From Phycicoccus duodecadis (GTDB lineage: Bacteria > Actinomycetota > Actinomycetes > Actinomycetales > Dermatophilaceae): a DNA stretch of 64,000 nt. A program made the position numbers and the translations under genes. The stretch covers positions 248,001-312,000 of the forward strand of contig NZ_PJNE01000001.1 in the NCBI RefSeq assembly GCF_002846495.1. The letters are read 5' to 3'. The notes beneath the pieces were generated by a model. It searched no databases. It was not told the DNA's origin and saw only the letters and a program-made list of their open reading frames with translations. Shown in pieces: positions 51,343 to 59,117 of the stretch (within the stretch, counting starts at the first letter, position 1; every line of letters begins with the position of its first letter).

Positions 51343-52794
51343 ATGCCGTCTCCCGTGGACCGCGACTGGCGCCTGCTCGTCGGCGGCGAGCTGCGCGCCG
51401 CCGAGGGCGGCCGCACCTACCCCGTCAGCGACCCCAGCACCGGCGAGCACCTCGCCGACGCCCCCGACGCCACCGCCGGCGACGTGGACGCCGCGGTCCG
51501 TGCCGCCGCGGCCGCCTTCCCGGCCTGGCGGGCGACATCGGCTCCCGAGCGGGGGGAGGTCGTCGGCCGGCTCGCGGCCGTCCTGCTGGACCATGAGGAC
51601 GAGCTGGCCGAGCTGGATGCCCGCGGCCTGGGGAGCCCCGTCCGCAGCATGCTCGCCGACGTGCGCCGCGCGGCGGAGTCGCTGCGCCTGTTCGCGGGAT
51701 GGGCCCTGGACCTGCGCGGGGAGACGATCCCCGCCTCCGCCGACAACCTGCACTACACCGTCCGGGAGCCGTGGGGGGTGGTGGCCCGCATCCTGCCCTT
51801 CAACCATCCGCTGATGTTCGCCGCCGGCAAGATCGCCGCCCCCCCCGTCGCCGGGAACACCGTCGTCCTCAAACCGGCCCACCAGACCCCGCTCTCGGCG
51901 CTGCGCCTCGGGGAGCTGTTCCGTGGCGTCCTGCCACCCGGGGTCCTCGGGGTGGTCACCGGGCGGGGCCCGGAGACGGGAGAGGCGCTCGTGCGCCATC
52001 CCACGGTCCGGCGGATCGCGTTCATCGGGAGCGAGCGGACCGGCCGGGCCATCCAGGGCGCGGCGGCGGCGGTCGGGGTCAAGCAGGTGACCCTCGAGCT
52101 CGGCGGCAAGAACGCCATGGTCGTCTTCCCGGACACCGACCTGGACCGCGCGGCCGACGGCGCCGTCGACGGCATGAACCTCGTCGCCAGCACCGGGCAG
52201 TCCTGCGGCTCCACCTCGCGTCTGCTCGTCCACGAGGACGTCGCCGAGGCCTTCGTCGAGCGGGTCGCGCAGCGCCTGCGCACGCTGCGGGTCGGCCCCG
52301 CCACCGACCCCGCCACCGACGTGGGCCCCCTCGTCTCCACGGAGCAGGCCGACCGCGTGCTGCGCCACGTCGCGACGGCCGAGGCCGAGGGCGCCCGGGT
52401 CGTCGTCGGCGGCCGGGCACCGGCATCGCTCGCCGGGGGGCACTACGTCGAGCCGACCCTGGTGGTGGACGTGCAGCCCGAGATGGCCCTGGCGCGGGAG
52501 GAGGTCTTCGGGCCGGTCCTGTCCGTGCTCACCTTCCGCACCGAGGACGAGGCCGTCGCGGTCGCCAACGGGGTCGAGTACGGCCTGACGGCGGCGGTCT
52601 GGACCCGTGACGTCTCGCGGGCCCACCGGATGGCCGCGGCCCTCGACGCGGGGTTCGTCTGGGTGAACGGGACCTCCCGCCACTTCCCGGGCGTGCCGTA
52701 CGGAGGCACCAAGGCCTCCGGCCTCGGGCGCGAGGAGTCGCTCGAGGAGCTGCTGGGCTTCACCCAGACCAAGGCCGTGTCCGTCATCCTCTGA
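51343..52794 (+). CDS. Aldehyde dehydrogenase, aromatic-aldehyde or semialdehyde type
   Basis: 483 residues from ATG 51343 (CAGGAG upstream); the frame is open to 51262 but only through the repeat. It has the ALDH signatures LPFNHPLMFAAGKIAAP, TLELGGKN with E252, the catalytic C288 in GQSCGSTS and the late EEVFGPVLSV and FPGVPYGGTKASGLGREES (core PYGGTKASGLGREE). It oxidises an aldehyde to the acid with NAD(P)+. The substrate is unknown. Its neighbours (PadR, a dihydroxyphthalate-type decarboxylase, an importer) suggest a ring-bearing aldehyde. Confidence 0.9.
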   Translation: MPSPVDRDWRLLVGGELRAAEGGRTYPVSDPSTGEHLADAPDATAGDVDAAVRAAAAAFPAWRATSAPERGEVVGRLAAVLLDHEDELAELDARGLGSPVRSMLADVRRAAESLRLFAGWALDLRGETIPASADNLHYTVREPWGVVARILPFNHPLMFAAGKIAAPPVAGNTVVLKPAHQTPLSALRLGELFRGVLPPGVLGVVTGRGPETGEALVRHPTVRRIAFIGSERTGRAIQGAAAAVGVKQVTLELGGKNAMVVFPDTDLDRAADGAVDGMNLVASTGQSCGSTSRLLVHEDVAEAFVERVAQRLRTLRVGPATDPATDVGPLVSTEQADRVLRHVATAEAEGARVVVGGRAPASLAGGHYVEPTLVVDVQPEMALAREEVFGPVLSVLTFRTEDEAVAVANGVEYGLTAAVWTRDVSRAHRMAAALDAGFVWVNGTSRHFPGVPYGGTKASGLGREESLEELLGFTQTKAVSVIL

Positions 52795-52833
52795 CCTCCC
52801 ACACCCACGCCCACACACACCCGAGGAGAACCC

Positions 52834-53832
52834 ATGGGAACCAGCACCGTTCAGCTCAGCCTGGCCTGCGCCGACTACGACCGGACGGCGGCCCTGCGCA
52901 CCGGCCAGGTGACCGTGGAGGGGGCCGACCTGACCTACCTCACGCTCCCCGTCGAGGAGACCTTCTTCCGGATGGTGCGCTACCGCGAGTTCGATGTCGC
53001 GGAGCTCTCGCTGTCGACGTACGTGATGACCCTCGCGCAGGACCCGTCGCCGTTCGTGGCCATCCCGGTCTACCCGTCGCGGATGTTCCGGCACAGCGGG
53101 ATCTACGTGAACGCGGACTCGGGGATCGAGCGACCGGAGGATCTCGTCGGCCGCGTCGTCGGGGTGCCCGAGTACCAGGTGACGGCCGCGGTGTGGATCC
53201 GGGGGATCCTGGCCGAGCACCACGGCGTCCCGGTCGACGCGGTGCGGTACCGCACCGGCGGGCTGCACACGCCGGGCCGCACCGAGAAGCTCTCCTTCTC
53301 CGTCCCCGACGGGGTGGAGATCGCACCGATCCCAGCGGGTGCGACGCTGGCCGAGATGCTCGCGGAGGGCGAGGTCGACGCGCTCTACACGCCGCGGACA
53401 CCCGCCCCGTTCACGGCCGGCGACCCACGGGTCCGGCGCCTCTTCCCCGACTCGCGCGCCACCGAGCAGGACTACTTCGCCCGGACCGGCATCTTCCCGA
53501 TCATGCACGTCGTGGTCATCCGTCGCGACGTGTACGAGGCCCACCGCTGGCTCGCGCGCAGCCTCACCACGGCCTTCGAGCGTTCCCGGGCCCTGACGAT
53601 GGTGGGCATCGACGAGACGGCCTCGCTGCGCTACACGCTGCCGTGGCTGCCGGACGAGGTCGCGGCCACCCGGGCCGTGATGGGTGCGGACTACTGGACC
53701 TACGGCCTCCCCGGCAACGAGGGCACCCTCGAGACCTTCCTGCGCTACTCCTTCGACCAGGGGCTGGCCGACCGTGCGTGGTCGCCGCGGGAGCTGTTCG
53801 CGCCCGAGACCCTCGAGGGCGTCGTCGTCTGA
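52834..53832 (+). CDS. 4,5-dihydroxyphthalate decarboxylase-like protein
   Basis: 332 residues, ATG 52834 with GAGGAG upstream. The fold is that of a periplasmic binding protein, but there is no signal peptide or lipobox. The text matches the Pht5 family: LACADYDRTAALRTGQV, TLPVEETFFRMVRYREFDVAE (core PVEETFFRM), FRHSGIYVN, GRVVGVPEYQVTAAVWIRGIL (core GVPEYQVTAAVW), and EVDALYTPRTP. Members decarboxylate 4,5-dihydroxyphthalate to protocatechuate, the substrate of the operon at 42-49 kb. No phthalate dioxygenase is in the window, so another carboxylated catechol is possible. It is 39 bp after the aldehyde dehydrogenase. Confidence 0.82.
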   Translation: MGTSTVQLSLACADYDRTAALRTGQVTVEGADLTYLTLPVEETFFRMVRYREFDVAELSLSTYVMTLAQDPSPFVAIPVYPSRMFRHSGIYVNADSGIERPEDLVGRVVGVPEYQVTAAVWIRGILAEHHGVPVDAVRYRTGGLHTPGRTEKLSFSVPDGVEIAPIPAGATLAEMLAEGEVDALYTPRTPAPFTAGDPRVRRLFPDSRATEQDYFARTGIFPIMHVVVIRRDVYEAHRWLARSLTTAFERSRALTMVGIDETASLRYTLPWLPDEVAATRAVMGADYWTYGLPGNEGTLETFLRYSFDQGLADRAWSPRELFAPETLEGVVV

Positions 53833-53888
53833 GCCCGCGGTCCGGCCGGCCCCGGGGTGGGGGCCCGTCTCAAAATGTCGCCGGAGTG

Positions 53889-53918
53889 GTTGACGAGATT
53901 GTTGACAATACTGTTGAC
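53889..53918. promoter_or_regulatory. Candidate FCD-GntR operator and phased GTTGAC repeats
   Basis: ATTGTTGACAAT (53898-53909) is an inverted repeat, ATTGT / ACAAT about TG, of the form bound by FCD-type GntR regulators. GTTGAC occurs at 53889, 53901 and 53913, exactly 12 bp apart. It lies 60-80 bp upstream of the ABC substrate-binding gene. The FCD-GntR gene at 57657 ends the same cluster and is the natural binder. Confidence 0.6.
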
Positions 53919-53970
53919 TCTGGCGCACGCGCTCGACGGCGAGCGTCGCCGGACTCAAGGAGGAGCCCCC

Positions 53971-55002
53971 ATGCACCTGTCCACCACCGCCCCCCGACGA
54001 GTGTCCCGTCGGGTGGGACTGATCGCCCTCGGTGCCACCTCCGCGCTGCTCCTCGCCGCGTGCGGTTCCGGCGACGGGAGCCTGGGCACGTCGTCCTCGG
54101 CGTCCTCGTCGGCGGCCGGCGGCGGCAGCGGCAGCGGAGCGATGACCCCGCTGACGGTCGGGGTCATCCCGATCATCGACGTGGCGCCCATCTACCTCGG
54201 CGTCGACCAGGGCTTCTTCAAGGACGAGGGCCTCGACGTCAAGCTCGAGCTCGCCCAGGGCGGCGCGGCCATCGTCCCCGCCGTCGTCAGCGGCCAGTAC
54301 CAGTTCGGGTTCAGCAACACGACCTCCCTGCTGCTGGCGACCGCCAAGGGTCTGCCGCTGAAGGCCGTGGCCTCCGGTAACCAGGCGACCGACGACCCGG
54401 CCAAGGACTTCGGCGGCGTGGTGGTCAAGCAGGACAGCCCGATCAAGAGCCCCAAGGACCTCGCGGGCAAGAAGGTCGGCGTCAACAACCTGAACAACAT
54501 CATGACGACGACCATCAACAAGTGGGTGCGCGACGACGGCGGCGACCCGTCGACCATCCAGTACACCGAGCTCCCCTTCCCGGACATGGCGGCCGCGGTC
54601 GCCAAGGGCGACATCGACGCCGGCCAGGTGGTCGAGCCGTTCCTGACCATCGCCAAGAGCCAGGGTGAGCGCTACCTCGGGTCCAACCTCGCCGGCGTCG
54701 AGCCGGGCATGCAGATCGCGCTCTACTTCACCTCGGCCTCCTACGTCCAGGAGCACGGCGACATCGTCAAGAAGTTCACCGCGGCGATGAACAAGTCGCT
54801 GGACTACGCCCAGGCGCACCAGGACGAGACCCGCGCCATCCTCCCGAAGTACACCAAGCTCGATGCGAAGGCCCAGCAGGCCGTCACGCTGCCCAAGTGG
54901 ACGTCCGAGATCAACACCGACTCGGTGCAGCTCCTGGCGGACCTCGGTACCCAGGACGGCCTCTTCACCAAGAAGGTCGACGTCAGCACGCTCCTCCCGT
55001 GA
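53971..55002 (+). CDS. ABC transporter substrate-binding lipoprotein (NMT1/TauA-like)
   Basis: 343 residues from ATG 53971 (AAGGAGGAG upstream). Signal peptide with lipobox LLLAAC, then a Ser/Gly linker (about 27-48). The mature part has the NMT1/SsuA pattern: GVIPIIDVAPIYLGVDQGFFKDEGLDVKLE (core APIYLGVDQGFFKDEGL), GQYQFGFSNTTSLLLA, and KDLAGKKVGVNNLNN. It captures an organic acid outside the membrane for the two permeases and ATPase that follow. The aromatic-acid context points to a phthalate- or hydroxybenzoate-type ligand, not provable from sequence. Confidence 0.9.
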   Translation: MHLSTTAPRRVSRRVGLIALGATSALLLAACGSGDGSLGTSSSASSSAAGGGSGSGAMTPLTVGVIPIIDVAPIYLGVDQGFFKDEGLDVKLELAQGGAAIVPAVVSGQYQFGFSNTTSLLLATAKGLPLKAVASGNQATDDPAKDFGGVVVKQDSPIKSPKDLAGKKVGVNNLNNIMTTTINKWVRDDGGDPSTIQYTELPFPDMAAAVAKGDIDAGQVVEPFLTIAKSQGERYLGSNLAGVEPGMQIALYFTSASYVQEHGDIVKKFTAAMNKSLDYAQAHQDETRAILPKYTKLDAKAQQAVTLPKWTSEINTDSVQLLADLGTQDGLFTKKVDVSTLLP

Positions 55003-55009
55003 GGTCCAC

Positions 55010-55043
55010 GGTCACCGCGCCGCCCTCCGGCGGCGCGGTGACC
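55010..55043 (+). terminator. Strong hairpin between substrate-binding gene and permeases
   Basis: Perfect 15-bp stem, GGTCACCGCGCCGCC / GGCGGCGCGGTGACC, with loop CTCC, starting 7 bp after the stop of the binding-protein gene. No T-run follows and the permease starts 39 bp later. It probably stabilises or partly terminates the transcript so that the binding protein exceeds the membrane parts. Confidence 0.65.
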
Positions 55044-55081
55044 GGGCCCACCGACCACCACCCCCGAGGAGCCCCGACACC

Positions 55082-55897
55082 GTGAGCACCGCGTCCATCG
55101 GCCCGTCCCGGAGCCGCCGCCTTCCCCTCCCGGGCAGCGACGCGCTGCTCGGGGTGCTGGGGCTGGTCACCGTCGGAGTCGTGGGCGAGGTCCTGCCCCG
55201 CTCCGGCCTGGTCAACCCCCACTACCTGCCGCCGACCAGCCAGATCCTCGCGCGGCTCGCGCAGATCGTGGTCGACCCCGACTTCTGGACCCTGCTCGGG
55301 CTGACCGTCCGCGGCTGGGCGCTCGGGCTCGCCCTCGCGATGGTGCTCGGTGTCGGTCTGGGGCTGGTCATCGGCAGCGTCCCGTTCCTGCGCGACGCGA
55401 CGTCCTCCACGATCGAGTTCCTCCGGCCCATCCCGTCGGTCGCGCTCATCCCCCTCGTGGTCCTGCTCTTCGGCAGCCGGCTGCCCTCGGCCCTGGTCCT
55501 GGTCGTGTACGCCGCCACCTGGCAGGTCCTCGTCCAGGTCCTCTACGGCGTGGCCGACGTCGACCCCGTCGCCCGCGACACCGCCCGCTCCTACCGGTTC
55601 TCGGTGTTCTCCACCGGCCGCCACGTCGTGTGGCCGACCGCCCTCCCCTACGTGGTCACCGGGTTCCGGCTCGCGGCCGCGGTCGCGCTGATCCTCGAGA
55701 TCACCGCCGAGCTGGTCATCGGCGTCCCCGGGCTGGGCCAGACCATCGGCGTCGCCCAGTCCTCCGGGGCGGTGCCCGAGACCTACGCGCTCGTCATCGC
55801 CGTCGGCCTGCTCGGGGTGGCGGTCAACCTGCTGGCCCGGGCCATCGAGAAGCGCGTCCTGCGGTGGCACCCGTCGGTGCGGAGGGACGCGGCATGA
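55082..55897 (+). CDS. ABC transporter permease (SsuC/TauC-like) 1
   Basis: 271 residues, GTG 55082 with GAGGAG ten bases upstream. Six hydrophobic helices and the BPD_transp_1 EAA loop (ARDTARSYRFSVFSTGRHVVWPTALPYVVTGFRLA; core ARSYRFSVFSTGRHVVWPTA). It overlaps the second permease by four bases (ATGA). The pair forms the membrane channel of the importer. Confidence 0.9.
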   Translation: MSTASIGPSRSRRLPLPGSDALLGVLGLVTVGVVGEVLPRSGLVNPHYLPPTSQILARLAQIVVDPDFWTLLGLTVRGWALGLALAMVLGVGLGLVIGSVPFLRDATSSTIEFLRPIPSVALIPLVVLLFGSRLPSALVLVVYAATWQVLVQVLYGVADVDPVARDTARSYRFSVFSTGRHVVWPTALPYVVTGFRLAAAVALILEITAELVIGVPGLGQTIGVAQSSGAVPETYALVIAVGLLGVAVNLLARAIEKRVLRWHPSVRRDAA

Positions 55898-56679
55898 CCC
55901 CCCTCACCGTGCTGCGGCGGCTCGGGTACGCCCTGGGCCTCCCGCTGGTCCTGGTCGCCGTCTGGTGGTTCGCCTCGGCCGGCAGCACCAGCCCGTTCTG
56001 GCCGCCGTTGAGCACCATCGTCGCGAAGTTCCCGGGCACCTGGTTCTCCGGGCGGATGACCGAGGACGTGCTGCCCAGCGTCGTGCGCCTGCTCGTCGGG
56101 TACGCCCTGGCCGTCGTGGCGGGCGTCGCCGTCGGGATGCTGGTGGGCCTGTCCCGCCGGGTGCGCGCCTTCACCGAGCCGACCCTGGAGTTCTTCCGGG
56201 CGGTGCCGCCGCCGGTCCTGGTCCCGCTCATCGCGCTCTTCCTCGGCTACACGGGGTCGACCTCGAAGGTCATCACCATCGCGCTCGGCTGCGTGTGGCC
56301 GGTCCTGCTCAACACGGTCGAGGGGGTGCGCGGCGTCGACGAGGTCCTGCTCGACACCGCGCGCTGCTACCACCTGAGCCGGCGGTCGCGCCTGGTGCAC
56401 GTCGTCCTGCGGGGCGCGAGCCCGCAGATCGCGGCCGGCGCCCGCCAGGCGCTGTCCATCGGCGTCATCCTGATGGTGATCTCCGAGCTGTTCGGGGCCA
56501 ACCGCGGGCTCGGGGCCTCGATCGTGCAGTTCCAACGAGGGTTCGCGATCCCCGAGATGTGGACGGGCATCATCATGCTCGGCCTGCTCGGCTTCGTCCT
56601 CTCCCTCGTCTTCCGACTCGTCGAACACCGGGCCCTGGCGTGGTACCGGGGCCTGCGCGACGCCAACCGAGGAGCCTGA
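55894..56679 (+). CDS. ABC transporter permease (SsuC/TauC-like) 2
   Basis: 261 residues, ATG 55894. Six helices, EAA loop LLDTARCYHLSRRSRLVHVVLRGASPQIAAGARQAL (core ARCYHLSRRSRLVHVVLRGA). It is similar in plan to permease 1 but clearly diverged, so the importer has a heterodimeric channel; most SsuC/TauC systems have a homodimer of one permease. It ends one base before the ATPase start. Confidence 0.9.
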   Translation: MTPLTVLRRLGYALGLPLVLVAVWWFASAGSTSPFWPPLSTIVAKFPGTWFSGRMTEDVLPSVVRLLVGYALAVVAGVAVGMLVGLSRRVRAFTEPTLEFFRAVPPPVLVPLIALFLGYTGSTSKVITIALGCVWPVLLNTVEGVRGVDEVLLDTARCYHLSRRSRLVHVVLRGASPQIAAGARQALSIGVILMVISELFGANRGLGASIVQFQRGFAIPEMWTGIIMLGLLGFVLSLVFRLVEHRALAWYRGLRDANRGA

Positions 56680-56680
56680 C

Positions 56681-57535
56681 ATGAGCACGACCGACACCAC
56701 CGACCCCACCTCCCCGGCAGGGGCGGCCGACGCCGTCCTCGACGTCCGGGGGCTGCAGAAGACCTACACCGGCCAGGGACGCTCCGTCGAGGCCATCCGC
56801 GACCTCACCTTCTCGGTCCCGCGGGGCCAGCTCGTGTGCATCGTCGGGCCGTCCGGCGCGGGCAAGACCACCCTGTTGCGCTGCATCGCCGGCCTGCTCG
56901 ACACCACCGCCGGCGAGATCGTGCTGGACGGCGAGACGGTGACCGAACCTCCGCGCGGCATGGCCGTGGTCTTCCAGGAGTACGGCCGCAGCCTCTTCCC
57001 GTGGATGACGGTGCGCCAGAACGTCGAGCGCCCGCTCATCGAGCGCAAGGTCGCCGCGGCCGAGCGGCGGCGCATCGTCAGCGAGGCCCTCGAGGCCGTG
57101 GGCCTCGCCGACTCCGGCGACGCCCACCCGTGGCAGCTCTCCGGCGGTATGCAGCAGCGGGTGGCCATCGCCCGCGCCGTCGCCTACGAGCCCAAGGTGC
57201 TCATCATGGACGAGCCGTTCGCCGCGGTCGACGCGCAGACGCGGGCCGACCTCGAGGACCTCGTGCGGGCGCTCTGGCAGCGCCTCGGCGTCACCGTGCT
57301 CTTCGTCACCCACGACATCGACGAGTCGGTGTACCTGGGGGAACGCATCCTCGTGCTGTCCAACCGCCCGACCGTCATCCTCGAGGACGTCGTCGTCGAC
57401 CTGCCCGGTGACCGCGACCAGCTCGGGACCCGTTCCACCCCCCGGTTCGCGGAGCTGCGGGCCCACGTCTACGAGCTCATCCAGCAGGCGAAGCAGGGCC
57501 ACCGCCCGCAGGACGAGCCGGGTCCGGTCTCATGA
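56681..57535 (+). CDS. ABC transporter ATP-binding protein (SsuB/TauB-like)
   Basis: 284 residues, ATG 56681. Walker A GPSGAGKTT, Q-loop VVFQEYGRSLFPW, signature LSGGMQQR, Walker B VLIMDEPFAAVD, and switch His in VTHDIDESV are all intact. A C-terminal 60-residue extension follows the NBD. It energises uptake by the two preceding permeases. Confidence 0.94.
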   Translation: MSTTDTTDPTSPAGAADAVLDVRGLQKTYTGQGRSVEAIRDLTFSVPRGQLVCIVGPSGAGKTTLLRCIAGLLDTTAGEIVLDGETVTEPPRGMAVVFQEYGRSLFPWMTVRQNVERPLIERKVAAAERRRIVSEALEAVGLADSGDAHPWQLSGGMQQRVAIARAVAYEPKVLIMDEPFAAVDAQTRADLEDLVRALWQRLGVTVLFVTHDIDESVYLGERILVLSNRPTVILEDVVVDLPGDRDQLGTRSTPRFAELRAHVYELIQQAKQGHRPQDEPGPVS

Positions 57536-57656
57536 GCGCCATCGGCGGCCCACGGGACGGAGGCGCCCCTCGGACGGCTCGGTCCCCCGCGGCCCGAGCG
57601 GCTAGCCTCCACCCCAGCATCCCCACCCCCGTCGAGCGCCTCGAGGAGCGACCGCG

Positions 57657-58283
57657 TTGAGCACGGACACCACCGTCGCGGACGGTCTGCGGGCCGCCAT
57701 CCTGCGGGGCGACTTCGCGCCCAACCAGCGCCTGGTCGAGGCCGAGCTGTGCGAGCAGTTCGACGCGAGCCGGTTCACGGTGCGCTCGGCCCTGCGCGAC
57801 CTCGCGGCCCAGGGGCTGGTCGAGCTCCAGCGCAACCGCGGCGCCCGGATCCGCGAGATCACCCTCGACGAGGCCATCGAGATCACCCAGGTGCGGATGG
57901 TCGTCGAGGGCCTCGTCGCGGCGCGGGCCGCCGAGCTCGCCACCGACGAGGACGCCGCCGAGCTGCGCCGCATCGGCGGCGACATGCGCGAGGCGGTCTC
58001 GGCCGGTGAGCCGCTGCTCTACAGCGAGCTCAACGCCCGCCTGCACCGCAAGGTCCGCGAGATGGCCGGGCACGGTACGGCGCAGCGCATCATCGAGGAG
58101 CTGCGCGGACAGATGGTCCGCCACCAGTTCCAGCTGTCCCTCCGCCCGGGCCGCTCCGCCGTGTCCCTCCGCCAGCACGAGCAGATCATCGAGGCGGTCA
58201 TCGCGCGTGACCCGGCCGCGGCGGAGGCGGCGATGCGGGGCCACATCGCGAGCGTCATCGATGCGCTGCTCGATGCCCCCTGA
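57657..58283 (+). CDS. FCD-type GntR regulator
   Basis: 208 residues from TTG 57657, with GAGGAG about nine bases upstream. The winged helix occupies about 5-70 (LRAAILRGDFAPNQRLVEAELCEQFDASRFTVRSALRDLAAQGLV; core DASRFTVRSALRDL). The FCD domain (about 78-205) has the metal-binding ELNARLHRKVREMAG and late HEQIIEAVIARDPAAAEAAMRGHI (core HEQIIEAVIARDPAAAEA). FCD proteins sense organic acids. It follows the importer by 121 bp and is probably the repressor acting at 53898-53909. Confidence 0.9.
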   Translation: MSTDTTVADGLRAAILRGDFAPNQRLVEAELCEQFDASRFTVRSALRDLAAQGLVELQRNRGARIREITLDEAIEITQVRMVVEGLVAARAAELATDEDAAELRRIGGDMREAVSAGEPLLYSELNARLHRKVREMAGHGTAQRIIEELRGQMVRHQFQLSLRPGRSAVSLRQHEQIIEAVIARDPAAAEAAMRGHIASVIDALLDAP

Positions 58284-58316
58284 CCCCCACTCGCCGTGCC
58301 GCGTGAGGGCCGGCCG

Positions 58317-59024
58317 GTGAGCCCGGCGGACGCAGGGGCGCTCGAGGGGCTCTCGTCCCGGGCCACGGAGACCCTGCTGCGCTCGCTGAGCCAGGCGCTC
58401 CACCGCGACCACGACGTCTCCCTGACGTTCGCCTCCGCCGGCGGCGTCGAGGTGGCCCGGCGCGTGCGCGAAGGGGAGACCGCCGACCTCCTGGTGCTGG
58501 CCGAGGACGCCATGACCGGCCTGGAGAGCGCCGGCCGGCTGGTCCCCGGGACGCTGCGGCCCCTGTTCACCTCGCAGGTCGTCCTCGCGGTCCCGTCCTC
58601 CGCCCCGGTGCCCGTGCTGGACACCGAGGAGGACCTGGTCGCCGTCCTGCGAGCGGCGCGGACGATCGGCTACTCGACCGGCCCGAGCGGCCGGGCCCTC
58701 ACCGCGCGGCTCGAGCAGTGGGGTCTGGCTCGTGAGCTCGGGGAGCGTCTGGTCCAGGCGCCCGCGGGGGTGCCGGTCGCCCGGATGCTGCTCGACAGGC
58801 AGGCCGACGTCGGCATCCAGCAGTACAGCGAGCTCGCGGGGATGCCCGGCGTGCGCGTGGTCGGGCCCCTCCCCGGCGCCGCGGCGGTGACCACCGTCTT
58901 CAGTGGTGCCGTGCTGCGCGCCTCGCACCAGGCGGAGCGCGCCGCGGCGGCCCTGGGCCTCCTGGGCTCGCCCGGGATGGAGGAGACGGTGCGCTCGCAC
59001 GGGATGGGCAGCGTCCCGGCCTGA
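58317..59024 (+). CDS. Cytoplasmic ModA-like substrate-binding-fold protein
   Basis: 235 residues from GTG 58317, preceded by GAGGG; GTG 58296 is in frame, 7 codons earlier. It matches the ModA/type II binding fold: LTFASAGGVEVARRVREGETADLLVLAEDAMTGLE (core SAGGVEVARRVREGETADL), RTIGYSTGPSGRALTARLEQWG (core GYSTGPSGRAL), and MLLDRQADVGIQQYSEL. It lacks a signal peptide, lipobox and companion permease, so classical molybdate import is unlikely. Its position among aromatic acid genes suggests an enzyme or sensor on a carboxylated intermediate. No catalytic residue can be assigned. Confidence 0.72.
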   Translation: MSPADAGALEGLSSRATETLLRSLSQALHRDHDVSLTFASAGGVEVARRVREGETADLLVLAEDAMTGLESAGRLVPGTLRPLFTSQVVLAVPSSAPVPVLDTEEDLVAVLRAARTIGYSTGPSGRALTARLEQWGLARELGERLVQAPAGVPVARMLLDRQADVGIQQYSELAGMPGVRVVGPLPGAAAVTTVFSGAVLRASHQAERAAAALGLLGSPGMEETVRSHGMGSVPA

Positions 59025-59117
59025 GCGGCTGACCCGGCCCACCGTCACCCCCTCCGGCGGAGCGGACCTCGGCCTCCTACCCTGAGGGCTGACCCGTCGC
59101 CCGACCCAGGAGTCCCC

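Noticed and set aside
52834..53832. Second ABC substrate-binding protein
   Set aside because: No signal peptide or lipobox, and the sequence follows the 4,5-dihydroxyphthalate decarboxylase family. The following gene is the real lipoprotein.
51187..54819. Minus-strand frame extending the PadR gene far upstream
   Set aside because: It runs antisense to the aldehyde dehydrogenase and decarboxylase genes. PadR length and the GAGGAGGG site support GTG 51186.
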